From the NCBI GenBank assembly GCA_030433335.1, contig JAUILL010000001.1, forward strand, positions 248,001-312,000: a stretch of 64,000 bases of DNA, read 5' to 3'. This document shows, piece after piece, positions 36,047 through 44,255 of this stretch; position 1 is the first letter of the stretch; every line of letters starts with the position of its first letter. Source of the stretch: Alphaproteobacteria bacterium. Its GTDB lineage: Bacteria > Pseudomonadota > Alphaproteobacteria > Rhodobacterales > Rhodobacteraceae. The position numbers were made by a program, and so were the translations under genes. Under the pieces are notes generated by a model. The model was given only the letters and a program-made list of their open reading frames with translations. It did not search any database and was not told the origin of the DNA.

Positions 36047-36144
36047 TTGACGATCCCGAGTGGAGTTCGTAGCGTTCGGTCAATTACTAAGTCGGCCAGT
36101 CCGACAGGGAGCAAAAATGGAAAGGAGGCCTTGTGCCTCCTTTT
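36047..36144 (+). ncRNA. candidate small RNA or leader with 18-codon frame
   Basis: TTGACG (36047-36052) and TAGCGT (36070-36075) are 17 bases apart, suggesting a start near 36082. Downstream are a hairpin GTCGG/CCGAC (36091-36105) and a terminator AAGGAGGC/GCCTCCTT (36122-36142) with TTTT. A short frame (36117-36173) begins inside the terminator stem behind AGGGAG. The simplest reading is a short RNA; the frame may be chance. IalB starts 140 bases further on. Confidence 0.4.
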
Positions 36145-36284
36145 CGATTCTGAAGCTTCGAAGTCGCGCCTGATCTGCAGGCAAAACCCTGCCTTCACGA
36201 AGAATTTGATGAAATCCGGACTGCCATCACTGGTAGAGCCATGATAGGCCATTTCCCGAACAAGCCTAATGAATGGGGAAGACA

Positions 36285-36863
36285 ATGCCCAAAACCTATC
36301 TGAGCCTGACCCTCGCCGCCGTACTGGCCCTTGGCACGCCTGCCTTCGCACAGGAAGCAGACGCCCCCAAGAGCGATGTCGATCTCGGGACCGAGGTTGC
36401 TCAGGACGGGAACGCGCTGGGAACCACTTACGATGCCGAAAAGAGCGGCGACTGGACTGTTCGCTGTCTGCGCACCGATGCAGAGCAAGACCCCTGCGAG
36501 ATGAGCCAGATGCTGAGCGATCAGGAAGGGAACGCCGTGGCTGAAGTCAGCCTGTTCAAGCTTCCCGATGGTCAGGCAGCAGTCGCAGGCGCGACAGTGG
36601 CGACCCCGCTGGAAACCCTGCTGACCGAACAGCTGATGATTTCGGTCGATGGTGGCGCGGCCAAGAAATACCCCTTCCGCTTCTGCACTGCACAGGGGTG
36701 TTTTGCGCAGATCGGCTTCACTGCGGCCGAGCTGGAAGGCTTCAAGAAGGGCAGCGCAGCGAACATCGTCATCGTGCCCCGCGTTGCGCCCGATCAGAAG
36801 GTTGTCCTGGAAATGTCGCTGTCGGGCTTCACCAAAGCCTTCGACACGATCCCGGCGCGTTGA
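36285..36863 (+). CDS. invasion-associated locus B (IalB) family protein
   Basis: The start at 36285 has GGGGAA four bases upstream; an ATG four codons earlier is in frame but less well placed. The 192-residue protein has a signal peptide (MPKTYLSLTLAAVLALGTPAFA) and the IalB domain (GDWTVRCLR, CEMSQMLSD, FRFCTAQGCFAQIGF) with paired Cys residues. In Bartonella IalB supports erythrocyte invasion, but the family is common in free-living alphaproteobacteria as a secreted protein of unknown role. Confidence 0.9.
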   Translation: MPKTYLSLTLAAVLALGTPAFAQEADAPKSDVDLGTEVAQDGNALGTTYDAEKSGDWTVRCLRTDAEQDPCEMSQMLSDQEGNAVAEVSLFKLPDGQAAVAGATVATPLETLLTEQLMISVDGGAAKKYPFRFCTAQGCFAQIGFTAAELEGFKKGSAANIVIVPRVAPDQKVVLEMSLSGFTKAFDTIPAR

Positions 36864-36886
36864 TCGCCCACTGATCGCGAAATGAC

Positions 36887-36916
36887 TAAGGCCGCCCATT
36901 TGAGGCGGCCTTTTTA
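36887..36916 (+). terminator. ialB terminator
   Basis: AGGCCGCC (36889-36896), loop CATTTGA, GGCGGCCT (36904-36911), then TTTTTATAT. It lies between the convergent ialB and ketoacyl synthase genes. Confidence 0.88.
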
Positions 36917-36934
36917 TATCAGTTTTTGCGGGGC

Positions 36935-38143
36935 TCAGTGTTTGCGCAACGCAAGAACCGCGTTCAGGCCGCCAAACGCAAAGGCATTCGATAGGACGAC
37001 CTCAACCTCGGCCTCACGCGCCTCGTTCGGAACAACGTCCAGCGCACATTCGGGGTCCGGCTCTTCATAGCCGATGGTCGGTGCGATCACACCGTCGCGC
37101 AGCGCCATAATGCAGGCCAAGAGTTCCACCGCGCCAGTGCCGCCAATCAGGTGGCCGTGCATCGACTTGGTGGAGGAGATCATCAACTCGTCCGCATGAT
37201 GGCCAAACACGTCCGCCACAGCCGCGCATTCGGTTTTGTCATTCGCCGCCGTGCCAGTGCCGTGGGCGTTGATGTAGCCGACCTGCGACTTGTCGATCTT
37301 GCCGTCTGCCAAGGCGCCAGAGATCGCTCGGGCAGCCCCTTGTTTCGATGGCATCACGATATCGCCCGCATCAGAGGTCATGGCAAAGCCACTGACTTCA
37401 CACAGAATTTCCGCGCCGCGCTTCTTGGCGTGCTCGTACTCTTCGAACACCAAGATGGCCGCGCCTTCGCCCTGAACCATGCCGTTGCGGTTGGCCGAGA
37501 ACGGACGGCACGCATCTTTGGACATAACGCGCAGACCTTCCCATGCTTTCAGGCCACCAAAGCACAGCATCGACTCAGAGCCGCCCGTGATCATCGCATC
37601 GGACATGCCAGAGCGGATCATGTGAAAGGCTTGGCCCATCGCGTGGTTCGAACTCGCGCAAGCGGTCGCCACGGTGTAGGACGGCCCCTTCAGGTTATGG
37701 GCCATTGAAATATGGCTCGCCGCGGCGTTGTTCATCAGCTTGGGCACGACAAAGGGGTGGACGCGGTTCTTGCCCTCTTCGTAAACGGTCCGGTAATTCT
37801 CGTCCGAGGTTTGCAAACCACCGCCCGCCGTTCCCAGCACCACGCCAGAGCGCGCGGCCAGATCGCCGGTAAAGGTCAGGCCTGACTGCTTCAGCGCCTC
37901 TTCCGCCGCGATCATGGCGAACTGGGTGTAGCGGTCGTACAAAGCGATCTGCTGGCGATTCCAGCGATCCTCGGGGTGGTAGTCCAGAATTTGGCCGCCA
38001 ATGCGAATGGCCAGACGGTCCAGATCGCGGATGTCCAACTCTGCGATGCCACACCGACCTTCGCGCATGGCTTCCATGGTTTTGGGCACATCCGCGCCAA
38101 GCGGGTTGATTGTGCCCGCGCCAGTAATGACGACGCGTCTCAC
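36935..38143 (-). CDS. beta-ketoacyl-ACP synthase (KAS II-like)
   Basis: The 402-residue thiolase-fold enzyme has the catalytic triad Cys162 (TACASSNH), His294 (NAHGTGT) and His329 (KSMHGHLIGG) of FabF-like condensing enzymes. It elongates acyl-ACP with malonyl-ACP. It is probably not the housekeeping FabF: it is encoded with its own acyl carrier protein (start overlapping by 4 bases) directly after lpxD, which suggests a special acyl chain, perhaps for lipid A. That link is inference from context. Confidence 0.9.
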   Translation of the reverse strand: MRRVVITGAGTINPLGADVPKTMEAMREGRCGIAELDIRDLDRLAIRIGGQILDYHPEDRWNRQQIALYDRYTQFAMIAAEEALKQSGLTFTGDLAARSGVVLGTAGGGLQTSDENYRTVYEEGKNRVHPFVVPKLMNNAAASHISMAHNLKGPSYTVATACASSNHAMGQAFHMIRSGMSDAMITGGSESMLCFGGLKAWEGLRVMSKDACRPFSANRNGMVQGEGAAILVFEEYEHAKKRGAEILCEVSGFAMTSDAGDIVMPSKQGAARAISGALADGKIDKSQVGYINAHGTGTAANDKTECAAVADVFGHHADELMISSTKSMHGHLIGGTGAVELLACIMALRDGVIAPTIGYEEPDPECALDVVPNEAREAEVEVVLSNAFAFGGLNAVLALRKH

Positions 38144-38397
38144 GACTGCTCCGCGACCAGCTTTTCAACCGCATCAACGATCGCGCGGACTGAGCTGATG
38201 TCGAAATCACTTTCCGAAGGATCGTTGGCGTTGAACGGAACCGAGATATCAAAGGCTTCTTCGATGGCGAAAATGCTCTCGACCAGACCCATGCTGTCGA
38301 TTCCAAGGTCCTCTAGGGTGCTATCCATGGTCACATCCGACGGCTCCAGAACGGCCTGTTCGGCGATGATTGCGATAACTTTATCCTTCACGGTCAT
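38140..38397 (-). CDS. acyl carrier protein, dedicated paralogue
   Basis: This 85-residue protein carries the phosphopantetheine site LGIDSMGLVE (Ser35) and an acidic helix II (ESIFAIEEAFDI). The sequence is clearly different from housekeeping AcpP (DSLDTVELVM) and has an insert NANDPSES before helix III. It lies between lpxD (33 bases) and the ketoacyl synthase (4-base overlap). It plays the role that AcpXL plays for very long acyl chains in rhizobia only by analogy of context. Confidence 0.9.
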   Translation of the reverse strand: MTVKDKVIAIIAEQAVLEPSDVTMDSTLEDLGIDSMGLVESIFAIEEAFDISVPFNANDPSESDFDISSVRAIVDAVEKLVAEQS

Positions 38398-38430
38398 GGG
38401 TTTACCCTTCTCGTTGGCTTTTTTGGCGAT

Positions 38431-39528
38431 TTAGCCACTTAACCCGTTTTTTGAAACAGTTTTCTTAAGCTCTGCAAATTCCCGCAAGAGGCGCGGCAAT
38501 CTGCGCAGGGCTTTGTATGTCTCGACATGGGTGTCCATCTTGACCGCCGGATAGCCGAGCATAGCACGTCCCGCAGGAACGTTCGACAAAACCGCCGAGG
38601 CCGCGCCGATCACCACGTTGTCGCCAATCTTGATATTGTCGGCGACGCCGGATTTTCCACCCAAGACGCAGTTGTTCCCGATCACGGTCGAGCCCGCGAC
38701 CGCCGCCTGCGCACACAGCAAACAGTCGGTGCCGATGACCACATTGTGGCCCACCTGAACGAGGTTATCGATCTTGGTGCCACTGCCCACGCGGGTCGCG
38801 CGGACGGACCCTTGGTCGATGGTGGAGTTCGCGCCAACCTCGACATCATCGCCGATCTCGACCCCGCCAAGCGAGTGGATCCGCGCCCATGCCTGCGCAC
38901 GGGTGCCACTGCTGTCGCCGAGGGTGTCACGCACTTGCTCGACCGCCGACTTCTCGGGCGTAACAAAGGAAAATCCGTCGCCGCCGATCACCACGTTCCC
39001 ATGCAGGATCGGGCGGTCGCCAATCGTCGTATCCGCCATGATCCGCACACCGGGATGAATCAGAGCGTCCGCCCCGATCGACACGCGCGGCGCGATGGTC
39101 ACATGGCTGGCAATGACAGAGCCTTCGCCCACGACCGAGCCAGCACCGATGATCGAGAACGGGCCAACGCTGACGCCTTCGCCAAGCTGCGCGGTCGGAT
39201 CGATGAGTGCTGTGGGGTGAATAATGCCGTGTGCGTAGCCCTGCCCCGCGTCCATCATGGCGGACAGCTTGGACATTCCATATCGCGGCCGGTCCATCAG
39301 GATCGCGCCCTTTAGACCGTAGCTTTGCCAATCCGCGCCCTGCCAAAGCAGCGCCGCCTGCGCCGCACCCGCAGAAATCTGATCCGCAAATTCAGGCTTC
39401 ATGGCCAGCGCCAGATCAGCGCTTGTGGCCGACGCAGGTTCTGCAACCCGCGTGATGGTCAATGAGCCGTCGCCCTGAACGTCAACGCCCAAGGCGGCGG
39501 CGATTTCGGCAAGAGTAAAGGTCGTCAT
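38431..39528 (-). CDS. lpxD: UDP-3-O-(3-hydroxyacyl)glucosamine N-acyltransferase
   Basis: The 365-residue protein has the N-terminal uridine-binding domain and a long left-handed beta-helix of hexapeptide repeats (IGDRPILHGNVVIGGDGFSF), with His in LVQVGHNVVIG as the probable catalytic base. LpxD adds the N-linked hydroxyacyl chain in lipid A synthesis. It is not flanked by bamA, fabZ or lpxA as in most proteobacteria; instead an ACP and a ketoacyl synthase follow. Confidence 0.95.
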   Translation of the reverse strand: MTTFTLAEIAAALGVDVQGDGSLTITRVAEPASATSADLALAMKPEFADQISAGAAQAALLWQGADWQSYGLKGAILMDRPRYGMSKLSAMMDAGQGYAHGIIHPTALIDPTAQLGEGVSVGPFSIIGAGSVVGEGSVIASHVTIAPRVSIGADALIHPGVRIMADTTIGDRPILHGNVVIGGDGFSFVTPEKSAVEQVRDTLGDSSGTRAQAWARIHSLGGVEIGDDVEVGANSTIDQGSVRATRVGSGTKIDNLVQVGHNVVIGTDCLLCAQAAVAGSTVIGNNCVLGGKSGVADNIKIGDNVVIGAASAVLSNVPAGRAMLGYPAVKMDTHVETYKALRRLPRLLREFAELKKTVSKNGLSG

Positions 39529-39560
39529 TCAGTGCCTCCCGGCCTAGTCCGGGATTTGAT

Positions 39561-41168
39561 CTAGCCCTGAATGGCGCGCAGTACCACCCCCCGCTGCTGC
39601 AACGCCTGCCAGATCGCGGCGTCACGCCCATAGACATCGCGGCGGTATTGCACGTGTCCTTTGGCCGACGTGAATGCGGTCCTATATATAATGTGTACAG
39701 GCACAGGCTCTTTCAGGGGCACAGTCGTCTCGCGGCGCGTGTTCAGGATGCTCTGGAAATAGCCCTGGGGATCGGATTCTTGCTTGGCCAGCAGTGCATA
39801 GGCGAAGTCGAAGGGTTTGTGCAGACGCACGCAACCGTGGGAATAGGCCCGCACTTCGCGGCCGAACAGGCTCTTGGCCGGAGTATCATGCAGATAGATA
39901 TTGTAGGGGTTCGGGAACATGAATTTCACCAGACCCAGCGCGTTGCCCTGGCTCGGCGGCTCTTTGAGCGCGAACGGGAAGGTCTTGCCCGAGTACTGCG
40001 CAAAGTTCACCGCAGAGCGCGGCACAACGCGGCCACGGCTGTCGATCAGGTTCAGGTGACCTACCGCGTTGGGGTTTTTCTGCAGCATGGGCAGGTATTC
40101 TTTGACCGTGATCGAGCGCGGAACGTTCCACGTCGGGTTGATGACCATATGCTCCATGACATCGCTGAACTCGGGCGTCCGGCGGTCACCGGTGTTCGCA
40201 CCAACGACCGAGCGGGTCTCAAACGTCACCTTGTCGTGGTCGATGATCTTGGCGGTAAAGTCGGTCAGGTTCACCAGAACATGGCGCGCGCCGCGTTCTT
40301 TGTTCAGCCAACGCTCCCGCTCCATCGCGACAATGACCGAAGCCAGACGCTCTGCGGCAGACTTATTGATCTCGTCCACTGTCGCGGGACCGGCCACACC
40401 GTCTTCGGTCAGACCATGATCACGTTGGAAGATCTGGACGGCCTGCTGCATTTTGGCGTCGTAGGTCGCAGAGGCGCTCCGCTCCATGTAGCCCATGGCC
40501 TGCAGACGGTTCCGCAAGATCGCTACAGAATTGCCGGAGGCACCGGGTTTCAACGCACCGGGGACTTTTTGCCCCCAATCGCCCATGCCAACCTGACGCT
40601 CGAGATCGGCTTTGACACCGAACAGGCGGTTATATTCCTGCGTCTGAGGCGCCAGAGCACGGAAGAATCCGCGCGGAGACGACTTCTCGACCGCGGTTAG
40701 GTAAGACACACGCGCACGGTAGGGAATCTCTCTGACGATCAGTGAGTCGATGCGGCGCGGCACCAGCACACCGGTCTGGAGGTCCTGTGCATACCGTAAA
40801 AATGTCTCGCTGACTTTTACTTCAGCATATCCAACCTCTCTGGCCGTCTTGGCAGAAGAGATTACAGCTCGGAGCCCGTCAGCATCATAGGCAGAGGTCG
40901 GCAAACCGTGGTTGCCGCTGGTTTCCAGCGCCTCGAACAGGGCCTGCAGCCGTCGGGCATTTTTGCCGCGTCCGATCCAGATCGGATCGAAGTCCGTTTG
41001 ACGGTAATAGGCGGCGATATCATCGTCTGATGCCGAAGCCTCGGCGATGGCTTGTTTTATTGCGGCACTCTGCGCGTGGGCTGGAACGGCCAGCCCCGAA
41101 AACACAATCGCAAGAGCAGCCACGAATAGCTGCACACGCACAAGTTTTTTCGCCAATAGCGATAGCAT
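39561..41168 (-). CDS. L,D-transpeptidase of the YcbB/LdtD type
   Basis: The start at 41168 opens a signal peptide (hydrophobic segment LFVAALAIVFSGLAVPAHA). The 535-residue protein has a scaffold domain, a peptidoglycan-binding domain (LKPGASGNSVAILRNRLQA, VQIFQRDHGLTEDG) and a C-terminal YkuD catalytic domain with SHGCVRL (Cys446). It makes 3-3 cross-links in peptidoglycan or attaches proteins to it. It is divergent from the DUF882 gene, a second murein-active protein. Confidence 0.93.
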   Translation of the reverse strand: MLSLLAKKLVRVQLFVAALAIVFSGLAVPAHAQSAAIKQAIAEASASDDDIAAYYRQTDFDPIWIGRGKNARRLQALFEALETSGNHGLPTSAYDADGLRAVISSAKTAREVGYAEVKVSETFLRYAQDLQTGVLVPRRIDSLIVREIPYRARVSYLTAVEKSSPRGFFRALAPQTQEYNRLFGVKADLERQVGMGDWGQKVPGALKPGASGNSVAILRNRLQAMGYMERSASATYDAKMQQAVQIFQRDHGLTEDGVAGPATVDEINKSAAERLASVIVAMERERWLNKERGARHVLVNLTDFTAKIIDHDKVTFETRSVVGANTGDRRTPEFSDVMEHMVINPTWNVPRSITVKEYLPMLQKNPNAVGHLNLIDSRGRVVPRSAVNFAQYSGKTFPFALKEPPSQGNALGLVKFMFPNPYNIYLHDTPAKSLFGREVRAYSHGCVRLHKPFDFAYALLAKQESDPQGYFQSILNTRRETTVPLKEPVPVHIIYRTAFTSAKGHVQYRRDVYGRDAAIWQALQQRGVVLRAIQG

Positions 41169-41460
41169 GGCATGTCCTTTGCAGTTCTGAAATTGTTCAC
41201 ACTCAATCTCGGTGTCGTGACAGCCTTTGTCCATTCACAAAAGGACCAAAGGGCATAGCGCCATAGGATTAACGGTTACTTGTATACTTTGGGTCACAAT
41301 CCAGAGAGTTTGAGCGAAAAAATGCCAATGGGCGCTATCAGGATGGAACCGAATTGAATCCAAGCTTGGTCAAGATCGGTAACTATGCCATAAACAGCGC
41401 ACATCTGGGGATGGATGAAAAATCCGCGAAACGCGGAACAAAATGAATGGGACAGGCATA

Positions 41461-42021
41461 ATGACGATCACGAATGTGACTCGCCGTGGGTTGCTTCAGG
41501 CTTTTGCTGCGACTGCTGTCGCTGCTGCGCCCACCTACTCGAACGCGTTCGGTCTACTGCGTGGTGCGGGTGATATCCGCCGCGTACAGATGTATTCTGG
41601 CCGGACCGGGGAAAAAGTGAATACAATCTACTGGGTCGAAGGGGAGTATATCCCTGACGCTCTGGCAGAGATTAACTACTTCATGCGCGACTGGCGCACG
41701 AATGAAACCAAGAACATCGATGCCCGTACCGTAGACATCATGTCAGCGGCACACCGTCTGATGGACGTGAGCGAGCCCTACATGATGCTGTCGGGCTACC
41801 GCAGCCCCAAGACCAACAACATGCTGCGTTCGCGTTCTTCGGGTGTTGCGAAGAACTCGCTTCACATGCGCGGCCAAGCGGCCGACCTGCGCCTTGCATC
41901 GCGCTCGGTCAGCCAGATGGCCAAAGCCGCCGCAGCATGTAATGCAGGTGGTGTTGGCAAGTATAGCCGCTCGAACTTCGTGCACATGGATTGCGGTCAA
42001 GTTCGCAGCTGGGGCAGCTAA
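41461..42021 (+). CDS. DUF882/YcbK-type murein peptidase, Tat-exported
   Basis: I place the start at 41461, so that the twin-arginine motif TRRGLLQAF sits near the N-terminus; an ATG at 41443 is equally open. The 186-residue protein is a DUF882 (M15_2) member with zinc-ligand-like patches (SGYRSPKTN, SLHMRGQAADLRL, FVHMDCG), like E. coli MepK/YcbK, which cuts 3-3 cross-links. Pairing with the L,D-transpeptidase on the other side of the spacer fits make-and-break of these links. A hairpin TCCGCG/CGCGGA (41423-41437) precedes it. Confidence 0.88.
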   Translation: MTITNVTRRGLLQAFAATAVAAAPTYSNAFGLLRGAGDIRRVQMYSGRTGEKVNTIYWVEGEYIPDALAEINYFMRDWRTNETKNIDARTVDIMSAAHRLMDVSEPYMMLSGYRSPKTNNMLRSRSSGVAKNSLHMRGQAADLRLASRSVSQMAKAAAACNAGGVGKYSRSNFVHMDCGQVRSWGS

Positions 42022-42051
42022 GCCTCTCCATTTTCGCTCTGCCAATAGAAT

Positions 42052-42088
42052 GAAGCCGCCCTTTGAGGCGGCTTTTTTCATTTTTTTG
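42052..42088 (+). terminator. terminator after the DUF882 gene
   Basis: AAGCCGCC (42053-42060), loop CTTTGA, GGCGGCTT (42067-42074), then two T-runs (TTTTTTCATTTTTTT). Confidence 0.9.
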
Positions 42089-42106
42089 TGACCGCGTCGC
42101 GGGGGC

Positions 42107-42134
42107 CGTCACAATAGCTTTGCCTTTCTGTCAC
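42107..42134 (+). promoter_or_regulatory. possible Pho box upstream of sqdB
   Basis: CGTCAC (42107-42112) and TGTCAC (42129-42134) are exactly 22 bases apart with a weaker CTTTGC at the 11-base position (42118-42123). Sulfolipid synthesis is phosphate-controlled in other alphaproteobacteria, which makes a PhoB site plausible, but the match is degenerate. Confidence 0.4.
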
Positions 42135-42198
42135 AAATGCTAGGTTCTTATCAGATAAGAGTTTTTCATTCCGATGATTACGTCTGAAAGAGGTTTAC

Positions 42199-43419
42199 AT
42201 GAAGATCGCGGTTCTTGGCGGAGATGGCTTTGTAGGTTGGCCCACTGTGTTGCACCTGTCCGATTTGGGGCATGAGGTCCACATTATCGACAACCTGTCG
42301 CGCCGCTGGATTGATACCGAACTCGGTGTCCAGTCGCTGACCCCCATGGACTCGATCCAAGAGCGCTGCCGCATCTGGAAAGATGTCACCGGCAAGACCC
42401 TGAAATTCCACCTGCTGGATCTAGCCAAAGAATACGAGCGCCTGAAAGCGTGGCTGGTTGAATACAAGCCCGACGCGATCATCCACTTTGCCGAACAGCG
42501 CGCCGCGCCGTACTCGATGAAGACTGATCGCCACAAGGTGTACACGGTCAACAACAATGTAAGTGCGACCCATAACCTATTGGCAGCAGTTGTAGAATCC
42601 GGAATCGACCCGCATATCGTACACCTTGGCACCATGGGCGTGTATGGCTACTCCAGCGTTGGCGCCGCGATCCCCGAAGGTTATCTGGACGTCGAGATCG
42701 AGAACCTAGAGGGCGAGAAAAAGGGGCTGGAAATCCTCTATCCCACCAAGCCCGGCTCGGTCTATCACATGACCAAATCGCTCGATCAGATCCTGTTCCA
42801 GTTCTACGCGCAGAACGATGGCCTCCGGATCACCGACCTGCATCAGGGTATCGTCTGGGGCACCCATACCGAACAGACCCGCCGAGACGAGCAATTGATC
42901 AACCGCTTTGACTATGACGGCGATTACGGCACCGTTCTGAACCGCTTCTTGATCCAAGCCGCGATCGGCTACCCGCTGACCGTGCACGGCACCGGCGGTC
43001 AGACCCGCGCCTTCATCCACATTCAGGACTCGGTACGCTGCATCGAACTGGCGCTATCCGACGCGCCCCAGCGCGGTGATCGGGTCAAGATTTTCAACCA
43101 GATGACCGAAACGCACCGCGTGCGCGATCTGGCGGCCTTGATCTCCAAACTCACCGGCGCCGAGGTGATGAACCTGCCCAACCCGCGCAAAGAAGCGCCC
43201 GAGAATGACCTGATCGTGAAAAACGACCAGTTCCTCGCGCTGGGTCTCAACCCGACCACGTTGGAAGACGGTCTGCTGGCCGAAGTCGTTGAAGTGGCCA
43301 AGAAATACGCCCACAGAATCGACCGCAGCCGCGTGCCTGCTGTCTCGGCGTGGACCAAAGACATCGCAGCCACGGTCAACCACGACCCCGAAGGCAAAGC
43401 GCTCAAATCGGTCGGCTAA
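42199..43419 (+). CDS. sqdB: UDP-sulfoquinovose synthase
   Basis: The 406-residue protein starts behind AAAGAGG. It is an extended SDR with the SqdB hallmarks: GGDGFVGWPTVLHLS (NAD site), NLSRRWIDTELG, HFAEQRAAPYSM and YHMTKSLDQ (catalytic Tyr-Lys). It makes UDP-sulfoquinovose from UDP-glucose and sulfite, the headgroup donor of the sulfolipid SQDG, which can replace phospholipids when phosphate is short. It heads a three-gene operon. Confidence 0.97.
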   Translation: MKIAVLGGDGFVGWPTVLHLSDLGHEVHIIDNLSRRWIDTELGVQSLTPMDSIQERCRIWKDVTGKTLKFHLLDLAKEYERLKAWLVEYKPDAIIHFAEQRAAPYSMKTDRHKVYTVNNNVSATHNLLAAVVESGIDPHIVHLGTMGVYGYSSVGAAIPEGYLDVEIENLEGEKKGLEILYPTKPGSVYHMTKSLDQILFQFYAQNDGLRITDLHQGIVWGTHTEQTRRDEQLINRFDYDGDYGTVLNRFLIQAAIGYPLTVHGTGGQTRAFIHIQDSVRCIELALSDAPQRGDRVKIFNQMTETHRVRDLAALISKLTGAEVMNLPNPRKEAPENDLIVKNDQFLALGLNPTTLEDGLLAEVVEVAKKYAHRIDRSRVPAVSAWTKDIAATVNHDPEGKALKSVG

Positions 43420-43421
43420 GA

Positions 43422-44255
43422 ATGGACGGACTGATTGCCTCGAGCCCTGCCCGCGCGCAAACGGCGTTCGTGACTCTGGTCACCAATGCCGACTACGCCA
43501 TGGGCGCGACGGCCCTGCTGCAATCCTTGGTCTGGACCGGAACAGAGGCCGATCTGGTTGTCATGTACACCGGCGGGGTCGCGTCCAGCGACCTCGAGCC
43601 GCTCGAACGTCTGGGGGCGCGGCTAATAGAAGTCGCGCTTCTGCCCACCTCTGATGCGTTTAACGAACGCCACGCGCGGCGCAACCTGCACGGCGCCGCC
43701 CCCTTTACCAAAGGCGAAAAACCCAGCTTTCACACACCCTTGGACAACTTTGCCAAGCTGCGCTTGTGGCAGATGACCGACTACACCTCGGTCGTTTTTC
43801 TGGATGCGGACACCCTGGTACTGCGGAATATCGACACCCTATTCGACTACCCGCAGTTCTGTGCCGCACCGAATGTCTACGAAAGCCTTGCCGATTTTCA
43901 CAGGATGAACAGCGGTGTTTTCACCGCGCGCCCGTCAGTCGCAACTTTCGACTCGATGCTTACGGAACTCGACCAGCCAGAGGTCTTTTGGCGCCGCACG
44001 GACCAGACATTTCTGGAACACTACTTTCCCGATTGGCATGGTTTACCAGTGACTTACAACATGCTCCAATACGTGTGGTTTAATATGCCGCAACTCTGGC
44101 GCTGGTCATCGGTCAAGGTGTTGCATTACCAGTATGAAAAGCCCTGGCAGGACCCGCACCCCAAGGCCGACCAATTGGCGCCGCTCATCACTCTCTGGCG
44201 CCGGTATCTGGACGGCAAGGTTGTTCCTGACCTGGACGTGTTGGAGAACCCTTGA
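43422..44255 (+). CDS. sqdD: glycosyltransferase family 8, SqdD-like
   Basis: The 277-residue protein starts 2 bases after the sqdB stop. It is a glycogenin-like GT8 enzyme with VTNADYAMGATAL, the metal-binding FLDADTLVLRN (DxD) and NSGVFTARPS. In Rhodobacter sphaeroides the second gene of the sqdBDC operon, sqdD, encodes such a protein and is thought to transfer sulfoquinovose to the lipid acceptor. Position and family agree. Confidence 0.85.
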   Translation: MDGLIASSPARAQTAFVTLVTNADYAMGATALLQSLVWTGTEADLVVMYTGGVASSDLEPLERLGARLIEVALLPTSDAFNERHARRNLHGAAPFTKGEKPSFHTPLDNFAKLRLWQMTDYTSVVFLDADTLVLRNIDTLFDYPQFCAAPNVYESLADFHRMNSGVFTARPSVATFDSMLTELDQPEVFWRRTDQTFLEHYFPDWHGLPVTYNMLQYVWFNMPQLWRWSSVKVLHYQYEKPWQDPHPKADQLAPLITLWRRYLDGKVVPDLDVLENP

